A DNA stretch of 64,000 bases from Corynebacterium occultum (GCF_009734425.1 NZ_CP046455.1:2666001-2730000), one strand, 5' to 3'. Numbered from the stretch's first letter, positions 35,574-44,557 are shown. A program made the numbers and translations. Notes: a model not told the origin generated them from the letters alone.

Positions 35574-36608
35574 TTACTTGGTGACGGACTTGCCCACGGA
35601 GTGCAGGTCCTGGCAGGACTCGATGATGCGCTCGGACATGGACTGCTCGGCCTTCTTCAGGTAGGAGCGGGGGTCGTAGAACTTCTTGTTGCCGACCTCC
35701 CCGTCGATTTTGAGCACACCGTTGTAGTTCTCGAACATGTGGGAGACGATCGGGCGGGTGAAGGCGTACTGGGTGTCGGTGTCGACGTTCATCTTGATGA
35801 CGCCATAACGCAGCGCCTCCTCGATCTTCTCCTTCTCGGAGCCGGAGCCACCGTGGAAGACGAAGTCGAAGGGCAGGGAGTCCTCGCCCAGGCCCAGCTT
35901 CTTGCGGGCGACCTGCTGGCCCTCGAGCAGGATCTCGGGGCGCAGCTTGACGTTGCCCGGCTTGTAGACGCCGTGGACGTTGCCGAAGGTGGCGGCCAGC
36001 AGGTAACGGCCGTTCTCACCGGTGCCGATGGCGTCGATGGTCTTCTCGAAGTCCTCAGGGGTGGTGTAGAGGTTGGCGCCGGCCGTGGCCTCGACACCGT
36101 CCTCCTCGCCGCCGACGACACCGATCTCAACCTCGAGGACGATGTTGGCCTTGCGGGACTTCTCCAGCAGTTCCTGGGCGATCTGCAGGTTCTCGTCGAT
36201 GTGGATGGCGGAGCCGTCCCACATGTGGGACTGGAAGAGCGGCAGCTCGCCGCGGTCCACGCGCTCCTGGGAGATGGCGATCAGGGGGCGGACGAAGTCA
36301 TCGAGGACTTCCTTCTGGCAGTGGTCGGTGTGCAGCGCGACGTTGATGCCGTAGTGCTTGGCGGCCTCATGGGCGAAGGCGGCCAGTGCCTGTGCACCGG
36401 CGACCATGTTCTTGACACCCAGGCCGGAACCGAACTGGGCGCCACCGGTGGAGAACTGGATGATGCCGTCGGACTCTGCCTCAGCGAAACCCTTCAGTGC
36501 GGCGTTGATCGTCTCAGAGGAGGTGCAGTTGATCGCCGGGTAGGCGTAGCCGCCTGCCTTGGCACGATCGAGCATCTCGGTGTATACCTCAGGGGTTGCG
36601 ATAGGCAT
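35574..36608 (-). CDS. fba: Fructose-bisphosphate aldolase, class II
   Basis: The 344-residue protein has the zinc-binding signature LHTDHCQK, the second signature region around VEIGVVGGEEDGV, and the phosphate-binding segments FHGGSGSEKEK and MNVDTDTQYAF. It splits fructose-1,6-bisphosphate into DHAP and glyceraldehyde-3-phosphate. ATG 36608 with GGAGG 9 nt upstream gives the exact length known for the C. glutamicum enzyme; the frame extends 28 codons further without homology. It is a monocistronic-looking gene followed by a GH76 gene upstream on the same strand. Confidence 0.97.
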   Translation of the reverse strand: MPIATPEVYTEMLDRAKAGGYAYPAINCTSSETINAALKGFAEAESDGIIQFSTGGAQFGSGLGVKNMVAGAQALAAFAHEAAKHYGINVALHTDHCQKEVLDDFVRPLIAISQERVDRGELPLFQSHMWDGSAIHIDENLQIAQELLEKSRKANIVLEVEIGVVGGEEDGVEATAGANLYTTPEDFEKTIDAIGTGENGRYLLAATFGNVHGVYKPGNVKLRPEILLEGQQVARKKLGLGEDSLPFDFVFHGGSGSEKEKIEEALRYGVIKMNVDTDTQYAFTRPIVSHMFENYNGVLKIDGEVGNKKFYDPRSYLKKAEQSMSERIIESCQDLHSVGKSVTK

Positions 36609-36751
36609 TGTGGTGGTTCCTCCATCAGAAGTGTGTGTTTCGGGCCTCATGATCGGGGCCCGGTCACAAGTCCGGACCCCACATCCCGACACCAGTATGC
36701 CTGGGTCGGGAAGGAATGTCTCGGGTTGTGGGGGATCACCACCCCACTGTG

Positions 36752-37981
36752 CTATCCGCCACGCTTGGTCTCCCCCGATAGGGTGTCCCGCGTTTTCTGC
36801 TCATCGGCTGAGACCCGGGCCGCAGCCTCAATGAGCATCCAGCCGGAGAGCTGCACCGACAGGTCCCGTTCGGTGATGCGCACGACCCCCACCCGCTCCG
36901 GGAGGGAGCTGGCGGTCAGGCCGAAATTATGTGGCAATCGGGCACTCTGGGTCCAGTCGGTGGCGAATACGGGCAGGCCATCCACCTCCAAACGGTGGTT
37001 CCACACGCTCTCTGCGCTACCCAGCACCAGGCGGGCGGCGCGACGTCGGGTGGTCTTGTTGGCGGGGCTGTCAGCCGGCAGGCGGACCGCCACATCCGCC
37101 AGATAGCGCACCAGGATGCCCTTGAACAGGCCGCCGTCGCCGTCCCCGGTGTCCCAGTCGATCACCCCGTCGGGGTTCGCCAGGTGTCGAGCGATGGCAT
37201 CCACCAGGGAACGGATGTGGGTGATGTAGGGCATCGCCTCATCGGCCCGTTCGGCATCCGCCAGGTCCTTGATTTCCTCGGTGTGGCTGAAGCCGGCCCG
37301 CTCCCGCAGTTTCAGGGCGATCTCCAGACAGGCCCCCAGGGTCACACCCTGGCAGTAGGGGTGGATGTCCTTGACCACCTCCGGGCCGTGCATCCGCATC
37401 CGCAGCCCGTCGGCGATCAACCCGTGCTCGTTGAGGAGGGTGTCGAAGATCCAGTCGACGATGTGGGTGGCCTGGTCCAGGCGTCCGGTGCGCGCCATCA
37501 TGATCGCGGCCGGACCATTGGTGGGGGTGTTGTAGAAGGTTTCCCCGGTGCGCCAGGGCAGCACCCCGGTCAGCCCGTCAATGCCGGCGATGATGTCGAA
37601 TTCCAGGGCTGCCAGGGTCTTCGTGGCATTGACCTTCTTGAGTTTGTCGGCTCGCGCCAGGGCCAACGCCAACCAGGCCTTGTCATCGTAGTAGCGGTTC
37701 TTGGTGAGTTTGCCCAGGTTGCGGATCCGGATGGACTTCATGGTCCGGTTGATCCGCTGCTGGCGGGACTGGGTGGCACGGCGGGAGGCCGCATCCACCA
37801 GGCAGTCCAGGTAGTGGGCCTGCCACCAGTAATGCCAGTGGGCGAAGAGAGATTCCTTGGTGGTCGGTGGCCAGCTGACCACCGCCAGGTTGGTGCGCGG
37901 CAGACCCCACAGCCTGGTGGCGTGCCTTTCATTGATGGCCGCTTCCGCGAGGTCGGCGCGATGCGCCCATTTCTCATGCAC
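36752..37981 (-). CDS. Glycoside hydrolase family 76-like protein (Rv0365c-like)
   Basis: The roughly 409-residue protein carries RYYDDKAWLALALARA, the GH76 active-site type motif with two adjacent Asp residues, and TPTNGPAAIMMARTGRLD further on. GH76 enzymes cut alpha-1,6-mannan; in corynebacteria this linkage forms the backbone of lipomannan, but no signal peptide is visible, so the protein appears cytoplasmic and its substrate is open. Start choice is uncertain: GTG 37981 has CTCCT (complement AGGAG) 11 nt away, while the frame stays open to 38038. Linkage to fba is conserved in mycobacteria. Confidence 0.75.
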   Translation of the reverse strand: MHEKWAHRADLAEAAINERHATRLWGLPRTNLAVVSWPPTTKESLFAHWHYWWQAHYLDCLVDAASRRATQSRQQRINRTMKSIRIRNLGKLTKNRYYDDKAWLALALARADKLKKVNATKTLAALEFDIIAGIDGLTGVLPWRTGETFYNTPTNGPAAIMMARTGRLDQATHIVDWIFDTLLNEHGLIADGLRMRMHGPEVVKDIHPYCQGVTLGACLEIALKLRERAGFSHTEEIKDLADAERADEAMPYITHIRSLVDAIARHLANPDGVIDWDTGDGDGGLFKGILVRYLADVAVRLPADSPANKTTRRRAARLVLGSAESVWNHRLEVDGLPVFATDWTQSARLPHNFGLTASSLPERVGVVRITERDLSVQLSGWMLIEAAARVSADEQKTRDTLSGETKRGG

Positions 37982-38012
37982 TACAGCTCTCACTCCTGGC
38001 GAGGATCCCGGA

Positions 38013-38036
38013 TAACGATCGTTACCCAAGCGTAAC
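38013..38036. promoter_or_regulatory. Palindrome and GTTAC/GTAAC repeat upstream of the GH76 gene
   Basis: TAACGATCGTTA (38013-38024) is a perfect 12-bp palindrome. Overlapping it, GTTAC-N6-GTAAC spans 38021-38036. These sit between the GH76 start and the end of the methyltransferase gene. GTTAC/GTAAC arms resemble the boxes reported for the envelope regulator MtrA, but the spacing was not verified against a published matrix. Confidence 0.45.
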
Positions 38037-38038
38037 AA

Positions 38039-38752
38039 TTATTTCCAGGCCACGTCGAGATCCCCGTGCTGCCGGATCCAGCTGTGCATCGCAATACCCG
38101 CCGCCACTCCGGCGTTGATGGAACGGGTGGAACCGAATTGAGCGATGGAGCAGGTCATCAGGGCTCCCGCCTGAGCGGCGGCACTGACACCGGGGCCTTC
38201 CTGGCCGAAGAGCAGCAGACATTCCCGCGGCAGTTCCGCGGTCTCCAGGGGCACGGAACCCGGGGTGTTGTCGATCGCCACCACCGTCAGGTCATTGCGG
38301 ATCGCCCAGGTCAGCAGGGACTCCACATCAGGATGATGCATCAGGTGCTGGTAACGGTCGGTCACCATCGCCCCACGACGGTTCCAGCGCCGCCGCCCCA
38401 CGATGTGGACGGTGTCCACGGCGAAGGCGTTGGCGGTGCGCACCACGGTGCCGATATTGGCGTCATTCTCGAAGTTCTCGATCGCGATGTGCAGGGGATG
38501 CCGGCGGGTGTCGATATCGGCGACGATCGCCTCCCTGGCCCAGTAGCGGTAAGCGTCGACCACATTGCGTCGATCACCCTCCGCCAGCAGCTCGGGATCA
38601 AAATTCGGCTCCGTAGGCAGGGGCTGCCCGGGATGTTCCACCACCCAGGGCCCGACACCATGACGACCCTCGCCCCACTCAGTGGGTCCGGGCCCCGCCA
38701 CCTCTTCGCCCTGTGTCCCGGTCTCCGGCACCTCGGGCTGTTGATCAGGCAA
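38039..38752 (-). CDS. SPOUT (TrmH/SpoU) RNA 2'-O-methyltransferase
   Basis: The 237-residue protein has the three SpoU motifs: ENFENDANIGTVVRTANAF (Asn/Arg of motif 1), LLLFGQEGPGVS (motif 2) and QFGSTRSINAGVAAGIAMHSW (in part: GSTRSINAGVAAGIAMH; motif 3). Such enzymes methylate ribose 2'-OH groups of tRNA or rRNA using SAM; the target nucleotide is unknown. TTG 38752 is the likely start: it overlaps the pyrE stop by 8 nt and has GGAGG 9 nt upstream inside pyrE. Its coupling with pyrE is seen in M. tuberculosis too (Rv0380c-Rv0382c). Confidence 0.88.
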   Translation of the reverse strand: MPDQQPEVPETGTQGEEVAGPGPTEWGEGRHGVGPWVVEHPGQPLPTEPNFDPELLAEGDRRNVVDAYRYWAREAIVADIDTRRHPLHIAIENFENDANIGTVVRTANAFAVDTVHIVGRRRWNRRGAMVTDRYQHLMHHPDVESLLTWAIRNDLTVVAIDNTPGSVPLETAELPRECLLLFGQEGPGVSAAAQAGALMTCSIAQFGSTRSINAGVAAGIAMHSWIRQHGDLDVAWK

Positions 38753-39299
38753 GGTTGAGATCCTCCAGACCCAGCAGGTAGCGGTACTCCAGGCCGGCGT
38801 CAGCGATGACCTGGTCTGCACCGGTGGCACGGTCGACGACGGTGGCCACACCGATGACCTCGGCGCCGGCCTCCCGCAGTGCCTCCACCGCAGTCAGCGG
38901 GGAGTTGCCGGTGGTGGTGGTGTCCTCCACGACGAGCACCTTCTTGCCGACGATGTCCGGGCCCTCAATGCGGCGCTGCATGCCGTGCTTCTTGGTTTCC
39001 TTGCGCACCACGAAGGAATCGATGGCACGGCCCTCGGCGTGCATCACGGCGGTGGCCACCGGATCCGCACCCAGGGTCAGGCCACCCACGGAGACATAGT
39101 CCCAGTCGGCGGTGGCCTGGCGCAGCAGCTGGCCGATCAGCCGGGAGGCACGGTTGTGCAGGGTGGCGCGGCGCAGGTCGACATAGTAATCGGCTTCCTT
39201 GCCGGAAGACAGGGTCACCTTGCCGTGAACCACGGCGAGTTCCTTGACCAGCTCAGCAAGTTCGGCGAGCTGTCGGGCATCCAGGTCGGGTCGGGTCAT
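38745..39299 (-). CDS. pyrE: Orotate phosphoribosyltransferase
   Basis: The 184-residue protein has KVTLSSGKEADYYVDLR, GLTLGADPVA and the PRPP-binding loop VLVVEDTTTTGNSPLTAVEA. It makes OMP from orotate and PRPP in pyrimidine synthesis. ATG 39299 has GAGGAGG 5 nt upstream; an earlier in-frame ATG six codons before covers the ribosome site itself and is rejected. It lies upstream of the methyltransferase gene in one transcription unit. Confidence 0.96.
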   Translation of the reverse strand: MTRPDLDARQLAELAELVKELAVVHGKVTLSSGKEADYYVDLRRATLHNRASRLIGQLLRQATADWDYVSVGGLTLGADPVATAVMHAEGRAIDSFVVRKETKKHGMQRRIEGPDIVGKKVLVVEDTTTTGNSPLTAVEALREAGAEVIGVATVVDRATGADQVIADAGLEYRYLLGLEDLNLA

Positions 39300-39320
39300 G
39301 GTGGCCTCCTCAGGCATTAA

Positions 39321-39341
39321 GGGGACCCCGGGCAGGTCCCC
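39321..39341 (-). terminator. Perfect hairpin just before pyrE
   Basis: GGGGACC (39321-39327) pairs with GGTCCCC (39335-39341) around a 7-nt loop. On the minus strand it ends about 21 nt before the pyrE ATG and is not followed by a T-run, although CTTTTT precedes it. It may end the upstream Glu/Pro-rich gene or act as an attenuator in the pyrE leader. Confidence 0.4.
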
Positions 39342-39401
39342 AAAAAGGGTTTCTCATAAGGATAAGGTGCCGGGTGCCGGTGGCACCCAACCCCTTCAAA
39401 C

Positions 39402-40829
39402 TTAGTTCTTCCCCTCACCGGGCTCATCGCCGCCCAGTGGATCAGTGCTCAGTGGGTCGGTGCCCAGCTCCTTGGTCAGGTCATCGAAGATGCTCGACCC
39501 CCGGGAAAGATCTCGCAGCACGCGCAACCCATTGAGCTTCTCCGGGTCCAGCTCCGGGGTCTCCTCCGCGATCGGTGCCACCTCATCCACGCCCACCGGG
39601 CGGGGTTCGACTACTCCCCGGCTTTCCGACCGGGTGCGGCTGGGCAGCTCCAGGGGTTCCTCGGGACGGATCACCAGCGGGGTGTCCGGCTCCGGGTCAG
39701 GTACCGCGACCAACTGGGCCGGGGGGTGCTGCTTGGGCGGCATCCGCCGGGTGGGATCCAGGTCCTCATGGTTGATGGCCTGCGGGGTGTTCAGCGGCGG
39801 TGGGAGAGTTCGGGCGGCATCCGCCAGGGAGGCCAGGGGGGCGCACATCTCATCCCAGTCGCCCTGGTGGGAACCCTTGAGAGTCTGGGCCAACACCCAG
39901 TCCCCCTCCGCCCACACCGCGGCCACGATCTCCGGCAGGGCGTCCAGCGCGGCGGTGACCCTTTCATCGATGAAACGTTCCGCGGGCCCGGTTTCGGTGG
40001 CGTAGAGCCGGAACCCGTTAATCTCACTGACCGGCACCAGATCCGGGGATTCCGCGCTCCGGTCCGCCGGGATCGCCTCAATGCGCCGCAGATCGATCAC
40101 CACATCGGAGGGCGCGCCCCGACGCACCGCCATCACGGTCACCCCGCCGAGGTCAACCAGGTGCATCTCCTTGCCGTAGACCACACCGGAGACCACATCC
40201 CGGACCACTGCCCCGCTGGCGGCAGCCCCACGGTTCCATTCATCATCCAGGTAGGCGTCAGTGCGTTTGAACTCCCACTCATTGGCTTCCGCCCAGGCGC
40301 GGCGTTCCCGGCGTTGGGAACCCGGCAGGCTCAGCCCGGTGCGGCGGGGGGCGCGGCGGGTCTCAGGTTTATCCTGGTCCTGTTTGTCGATGTCCACCGC
40401 TGCCTCAGCTTCCGGTTCGGATTCAGGTTCGCTCTCTGTTTCGCCGCTCTCGGCGAAGAGTTCCGGCTCCGGTTCCACGGCGGGCTCCGCCGCAGGTTCG
40501 GGCGTCGGCTCCGGCTCTGGTTCGGGCTCCGGCTCGGCGACAGACGCTGCCGTTGTGACCGGTTCAGGGAGCGGGGTGGTGTCCTCGGTGTCCTCGACCT
40601 CCACGTCCAGTGGCTCGGTCGAGGTTCCGGGTTCAGTTGCCTCCCCCGGTTCCGGCTCCGGGGTGTCCGGCTGTGCCGATGCCGGGGTCGCCGGCGGCTG
40701 CTCCGGGGTCCCGGCGGCCAGGGGTTCCCGATGGGGTGTGGATCCGCGACGTCGGGAAGCATCGACGAACCACAGTGTGACACCGGCGATACCGGCCACA
40801 CCTGCGAGGGCGAGCGCGAAGAGTTCCAT
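39402..40829 (-). CDS. Membrane-anchored Glu/Pro-rich protein (Rv0383c-like)
   Basis: The 475-residue protein has one N-terminal membrane segment (ELFALALAGVAGIAGVTLWFV), a linker of about 120 residues dominated by Glu, Pro and Thr with PEPEPEPEP runs, and then a folded domain of about 230 residues (from RRAWAEANEWEFKRTDAYL) in which an IDLRRIEAIPADRSAESPDL segment stands out. A second disordered part ends the protein. Position next to pyrE matches Rv0383c, a conserved secreted/membrane protein of unknown role. No enzyme motif was recognised. Confidence 0.75.
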   Translation of the reverse strand: MELFALALAGVAGIAGVTLWFVDASRRRGSTPHREPLAAGTPEQPPATPASAQPDTPEPEPGEATEPGTSTEPLDVEVEDTEDTTPLPEPVTTAASVAEPEPEPEPEPTPEPAAEPAVEPEPELFAESGETESEPESEPEAEAAVDIDKQDQDKPETRRAPRRTGLSLPGSQRRERRAWAEANEWEFKRTDAYLDDEWNRGAAASGAVVRDVVSGVVYGKEMHLVDLGGVTVMAVRRGAPSDVVIDLRRIEAIPADRSAESPDLVPVSEINGFRLYATETGPAERFIDERVTAALDALPEIVAAVWAEGDWVLAQTLKGSHQGDWDEMCAPLASLADAARTLPPPLNTPQAINHEDLDPTRRMPPKQHPPAQLVAVPDPEPDTPLVIRPEEPLELPSRTRSESRGVVEPRPVGVDEVAPIAEETPELDPEKLNGLRVLRDLSRGSSIFDDLTKELGTDPLSTDPLGGDEPGEGKN

Positions 40830-40913
40830 TAATCCTTAACATTAGTGCCCCGCGCCGCACTTAGGGAGATCCCTCTGTCAGACACCCCGCCCCAGTGGGG
40901 AAACCCCGGTGGT

Positions 40914-41780
40914 TTAGAGGGGCTGGTTCACCGGGTATGCGATGGGGTTGGCCGGGTTGGCCGACCACTGTGACCAGCCGCCGACGTAGTGGGCGGCGCC
41001 GCTCATTCCGGCGAGGTGCATGGCGACCAGCGCCTGGGAGGAATGGTTGCCGGAACCGGAGTAGACGATCATCTCCTCCTCCCCGCTGAGGCCTTCCCTG
41101 GCGAAACGTTCCCGGATCTGCTCGGGGGTTTTATAGGTGTGATCCTCGTTGACCAGGTCACGGGAGGGGATGTTGATGGCCCCGGGGATGTGGCCGGCCT
41201 TGAGGTCGAAGATTTCCTTGCGGCCGTGGTAGCGGTTGGGTTCGCGGGCGTCGACAAGCACCCCGCGGAAATCACGGACATCATCCATGGTTGCCAGGGG
41301 CAGGTTGCCGGGCTGCGGGGTGATGTTGGCGCTGGACTGGATATTGCCCGGCCCGGCGAGCACCGGGTAACCGGCCTTGTCCCAGGCGGCCAGGCCGCCG
41401 TCGAGAATGCGGACATCCTGGACACCGGCCCAGCGCAGCATCCACCAGGCGCGGGCCGCAAAAAGCCCCTTGCCGTGGTCATAAACCAGGACGCTGCGGT
41501 TCTCCCGCAGCCCCCAGGCCTGGAACCAACGGGAGAGGGAGTCGAGGGAGGGCATCGGGTTGCGTCCCGAACCGGAACCGGGGACAGCAGCCAGGGCGGA
41601 GGAGGGATCGCAGAAGAGGGAGGTGGGGATGTGCTCGGAGTTAAAGGCTGCCAGGCCGGCACTGTTGTAGCCGGAGAGTCCCGGCTTCTGGTGGGGAACC
41701 CAGTAACTGGCCAGGACGATCTGATTGTCAGCATGGTAGATGGATTCACGCAGCTGCGCCGGAGTCGTCAGAATGCTCAT
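40914..41780 (-). CDS. Two-domain rhodanese-like protein lacking the catalytic cysteine
   Basis: The 288-residue protein has two rhodanese domains: the first contains LVYDHGKGLFAARAWWMLRW, and the second LVDAREPNRYHG and MIVYSGSGNHSSQALVAM. In active thiosulfate or 3-mercaptopyruvate sulfurtransferases the second domain has CGSG; here the position is Ser241 (codon TCC). The only cysteine in the protein is Cys57, in the inactive first domain. It may be a non-sulfurtransferase paralogue that binds anions or acts as a phosphatase-like or structural protein. It stands alone, in the same direction as the two-component genes, 83 nt downstream. Confidence 0.85.
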   Translation of the reverse strand: MSILTTPAQLRESIYHADNQIVLASYWVPHQKPGLSGYNSAGLAAFNSEHIPTSLFCDPSSALAAVPGSGSGRNPMPSLDSLSRWFQAWGLRENRSVLVYDHGKGLFAARAWWMLRWAGVQDVRILDGGLAAWDKAGYPVLAGPGNIQSSANITPQPGNLPLATMDDVRDFRGVLVDAREPNRYHGRKEIFDLKAGHIPGAINIPSRDLVNEDHTYKTPEQIRERFAREGLSGEEEMIVYSGSGNHSSQALVAMHLAGMSGAAHYVGGWSQWSANPANPIAYPVNQPL

Positions 41781-41863
41781 GCCCCGCAGTCTATTGACCC
41801 TATCGGGATCGTGCAGATCCCAGCGAGGATCCCGCAGGTGAGGGGTGAGGTCTGCGGGGTGAT

Positions 41864-42487
41864 TCAGAGCCAGCCCAGCTCCCGGGCCCGGGTGTAGGCC
41901 TCGAAACGGTTCTGGGCACCGAGCTTGCTCATCGCCTGGGAGAGATAGTTACGGGTGGTGCCCGGCGCCAGGTGCGTCTGGGCAGCGATCTCCTCCACAC
42001 TGCCGCCCCGGCCCGCCAACAGCAGCAGTTCCTCCTCCCGCGGGGTCAGCGGGGACTCCCCCGAGCTGATCGTCAGCGCCGCCAGCTCCGGATCGATGTA
42101 GCGACGCCCCGCATACACACTGCGGATGGCGGTGGCGAACTCCGCGGCGGTGGCGGTCTTGGGCAGAAAACCCTGCACCCCGGCGGACAGGGCACGTTTG
42201 AGCTGGCGGGGCCGGGCATGGCTGGTGACGATCAGGACGGGCAGATCTGAGGTGGATTCCCGGAGCTTGATGGCGGTGTCGATGCCGTCAATCCCCCCGA
42301 GCTGCAGGTCCAGCACGCAGACATCGGGTAGCTGCCCACCGGTGGTTTCCGTCCGTTGCCACCAGGCCAGCATCTCCTCCCCCGAACCGCAGACCGTGAG
42401 CACCTCCAGGTCATCCTCCAGACTGAGGAGGGTGGCCAGGGAACTGGCCACCAGAGCTTCATCATCGGTGATGCTGAGGTGTATCAA
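41864..42487 (-). CDS. Response regulator, NarL/LuxR type
   Basis: The 207-residue protein has a receiver domain with acidic Asp8/Asp9, phospho-acceptor Asp60 (VCVLDLQLGG) and a conserved Lys in GFLPKTATAAEF. A LuxR-type HTH domain follows (LTPREEELLLLAGRGGSVEE then a recognition helix around TTRNYLSQAMSKL). Its ATG overlaps the kinase stop by 4 nt (ATGA), so the pair is translationally coupled. It is expected to bind upstream of the ABC-exporter operon and perhaps of the divergent MFS gene. Confidence 0.92.
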   Translation of the reverse strand: MIHLSITDDEALVASSLATLLSLEDDLEVLTVCGSGEEMLAWWQRTETTGGQLPDVCVLDLQLGGIDGIDTAIKLRESTSDLPVLIVTSHARPRQLKRALSAGVQGFLPKTATAAEFATAIRSVYAGRRYIDPELAALTISSGESPLTPREEELLLLAGRGGSVEEIAAQTHLAPGTTRNYLSQAMSKLGAQNRFEAYTRARELGWL

Positions 42488-43704
42488 GGGTTACCTCCGA
42501 AGATCAGGCTGGCGGTGAACTGCTCGCCATCTCTTTCCACGAGCAGCTGAGCCCCATTGTGCTCCGCCCGGTGCCGCAGCGCCTTGAGACCCGACAATGC
42601 CCGGATCTCCCGGCCGGCCCCGTCATTGCTCATGCTCACCACCTCCGGGCCCAGCCGCAGCCGGACCTGATCGGCATCGGAATGGCGCAGCACATTGGTC
42701 GTCGCCTCCCGCACGAACCAGGCCGCCAGCTCACGGTCCCGCGGCACCACATCCAGGGCATCACCCCTGATCTCAAGCGCAATGCCGGAATCCGCCAACA
42801 GACTTTTCGCACCCCCGACCTCCGTGGCGAGGTTGATCCCCCGGTAACCGGCCGCCACCTCCCGCATCTCCGACATGGAGGTCCGGGCCAGCCGCTGCAG
42901 CTCCACCAGCTCCCCTTCCAGACGATCATCACCCCGGCGGGCCAGCGCCAACGCCAACTCCGCCTTCAGGGACATCCCCGCCAGGTGCTGGCCCAGGGTG
43001 TCATGGAGTTCCTGCGCGAAACGCAGCCGCTCCTCGGTGACCTTCAACGCCGCCTCCGTCTGACGGGCCGCCTCCACCTCCCGGAAGAGCTCAATGGTCC
43101 AGAGGGTGATCCGCACCGTGGCCACCAGGGCCGCCGCACCCACCACCCAGAACAGCATGGCAACACCCTCGGAGGTGATCCGGTAACTCAGGGCCATCGT
43201 GACCAGGCCGATCCCCGAGAGCCACACCCAACGCCAACGCAACCACGGCAGATAGGTCAACGAAAGGTTGAAGAGCAGCCACACTGCCCCCAGCACCCCG
43301 AGCACCCGGTAACCATCCGGCAGGTCTGCCACCACCAGCACCAGGCTGAACCCCCAGGCCACCAGGTTGAAGATGAAACCAGCCAGGAAAAAGGGGCGGA
43401 CCTCCCGGCGTGGCCGGGAATTCAAATCGGGATGCAGCTCCAGAACAGCCACCATCAACCCCAGGGAAACCAGGCCCAGCAGGCCCGCCACCACCAACCC
43501 CGGCACCGGCAGCTCCCGGCTCGCCGGGAAACTCAGCAGGGGCAGCAGGGTGAAGAGCAACATACCCACCCCGATCAACTGCAGGGAGATGCGGGTGTAG
43601 GCGATATAGCGGGCCCCACCACTCATCGCCCGCCAGGTCCGCCGGGGCGCAGTCAACCTGGGGAAACGCTCGACGGCGGAGTCTGCCGGGGAATAGTCAC
43701 TCAT
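42484..43704 (-). CDS. Sensor histidine kinase, HisKA_3 (DesK/NarX-like) type
   Basis: The 406-residue protein has about six membrane segments in residues 30-205, very short external loops, then a HisKA_3 domain with the phospho-acceptor His234 in FAQELHDTLGQHLAGMSLKA and a C-terminal HATPase domain (REATTNVLRHSDADQVRL, with the N-box Asn; GLKALRHRAEHNGAQL). Intramembrane-sensing kinases of this design commonly detect envelope damage or membrane-active antibiotics. The permease gene ends 28 nt upstream. The histidine kinase and regulator form the promoter-distal half of an exporter operon. Confidence 0.92.
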   Translation of the reverse strand: MSDYSPADSAVERFPRLTAPRRTWRAMSGGARYIAYTRISLQLIGVGMLLFTLLPLLSFPASRELPVPGLVVAGLLGLVSLGLMVAVLELHPDLNSRPRREVRPFFLAGFIFNLVAWGFSLVLVVADLPDGYRVLGVLGAVWLLFNLSLTYLPWLRWRWVWLSGIGLVTMALSYRITSEGVAMLFWVVGAAALVATVRITLWTIELFREVEAARQTEAALKVTEERLRFAQELHDTLGQHLAGMSLKAELALALARRGDDRLEGELVELQRLARTSMSEMREVAAGYRGINLATEVGGAKSLLADSGIALEIRGDALDVVPRDRELAAWFVREATTNVLRHSDADQVRLRLGPEVVSMSNDGAGREIRALSGLKALRHRAEHNGAQLLVERDGEQFTASLIFGGNP

Positions 43705-43732
43705 GATGTCCTGATTCTAAAGGTGACCGGCC

Positions 43733-44557
43733 TTAACGATGAGAGTCCCAGCGCATCAGACGCTTCACCCCGAACAACGCCAGCCCAATCCAGACCAGCA
43801 GCACCAGCAGAGACATCCACGTCTCAGCGAAACTTCCCCCGAAGTTCTGGGGACTCACCCCCTCCATCAGCTGGGTGAAGGTGGCACCCGCCCAACCGAC
43901 ACCCACCAGATCACTGATCGCGGCAAAAGGAGTGAAAGCGATGACCTCCGCCAGAAGCCCATCACCAAACAAGGGACGCAGGGTTCCCAGACCCAACAAC
44001 GCCAGAGTCATCACCGGCAGGGAAGTGATCTGAGCGGCCTCCGCATTCCGGGTGAAGACACTGCTCAACAGGGCCAGCGCACTACTGAGCACCAGGCCCA
44101 GCAGCAGGCCCGCGGCAATCAGCAACACATTGACCGGAGCCGGTGCCCCCAGCAACATCATCAGCGGGATGATCACCAGGGTGAACACCACCGAAAGCAC
44201 CGCGCCGGGCGCACAGATGGCAGCCAGAATCTCCCAGTCCCGGGCCTCCCCGGTACGCAGCCGCTTGAGCACCCTCTCATCACGACGGGTCGTGGCCATC
44301 GCCAGAACCGTATAGAACTGCACAAACATCAGCACATAGAAAACAAACATGTCGAAGGAATTCGCCGCCTGCATGGCGGTGCCCTCCCCCATCAGGAAAA
44401 GAACCAGGGGGATACCCACGGGAAAGACCGTCGCCATGAAAAGCAGCGTCTTATTGCGGCGGAACTGCAACCCCTCAGCACGGGCCAGGGAACGCAGACG
44501 CTGCCCTGAACTCGACAGCTCCCGGGGTTGGGTGGTGGTTTCAAAGGTGGTGCTCAT
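43733..44557 (-). CDS. ABC-2 type transporter permease (kinase-linked)
   Basis: The 274-residue protein has six membrane segments with the ABC-2 pattern: an amphipathic N-terminal helix (LARAEGLQFRRNKTLLFMA), a cytoplasmic ATTRRDERVLKRLRTGEA coupling loop after TM2, and a final TM followed by GVKRLMRWDSHR. The ATPase gene lies 47 nt upstream and the kinase 28 nt downstream. The likely role is export of, or protection against, a membrane-active compound detected by the linked kinase; this is inferred from context. Confidence 0.87.
   Translation of the reverse strand: MSTTFETTTQPRELSSSGQRLRSLARAEGLQFRRNKTLLFMATVFPVGIPLVLFLMGEGTAMQAANSFDMFVFYVLMFVQFYTVLAMATTRRDERVLKRLRTGEARDWEILAAICAPGAVLSVVFTLVIIPLMMLLGAPAPVNVLLIAAGLLLGLVLSSALALLSSVFTRNAEAAQITSLPVMTLALLGLGTLRPLFGDGLLAEVIAFTPFAAISDLVGVGWAGATFTQLMEGVSPQNFGGSFAETWMSLLVLLVWIGLALFGVKRLMRWDSHR

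Noticed and set aside
40480..40560. Repetitive GGTTCCGGCTC-like DNA, possible tandem repeat
   Set aside because: It is the coding sequence for a PEPEPEPEP linker; low complexity at the protein level explains it.
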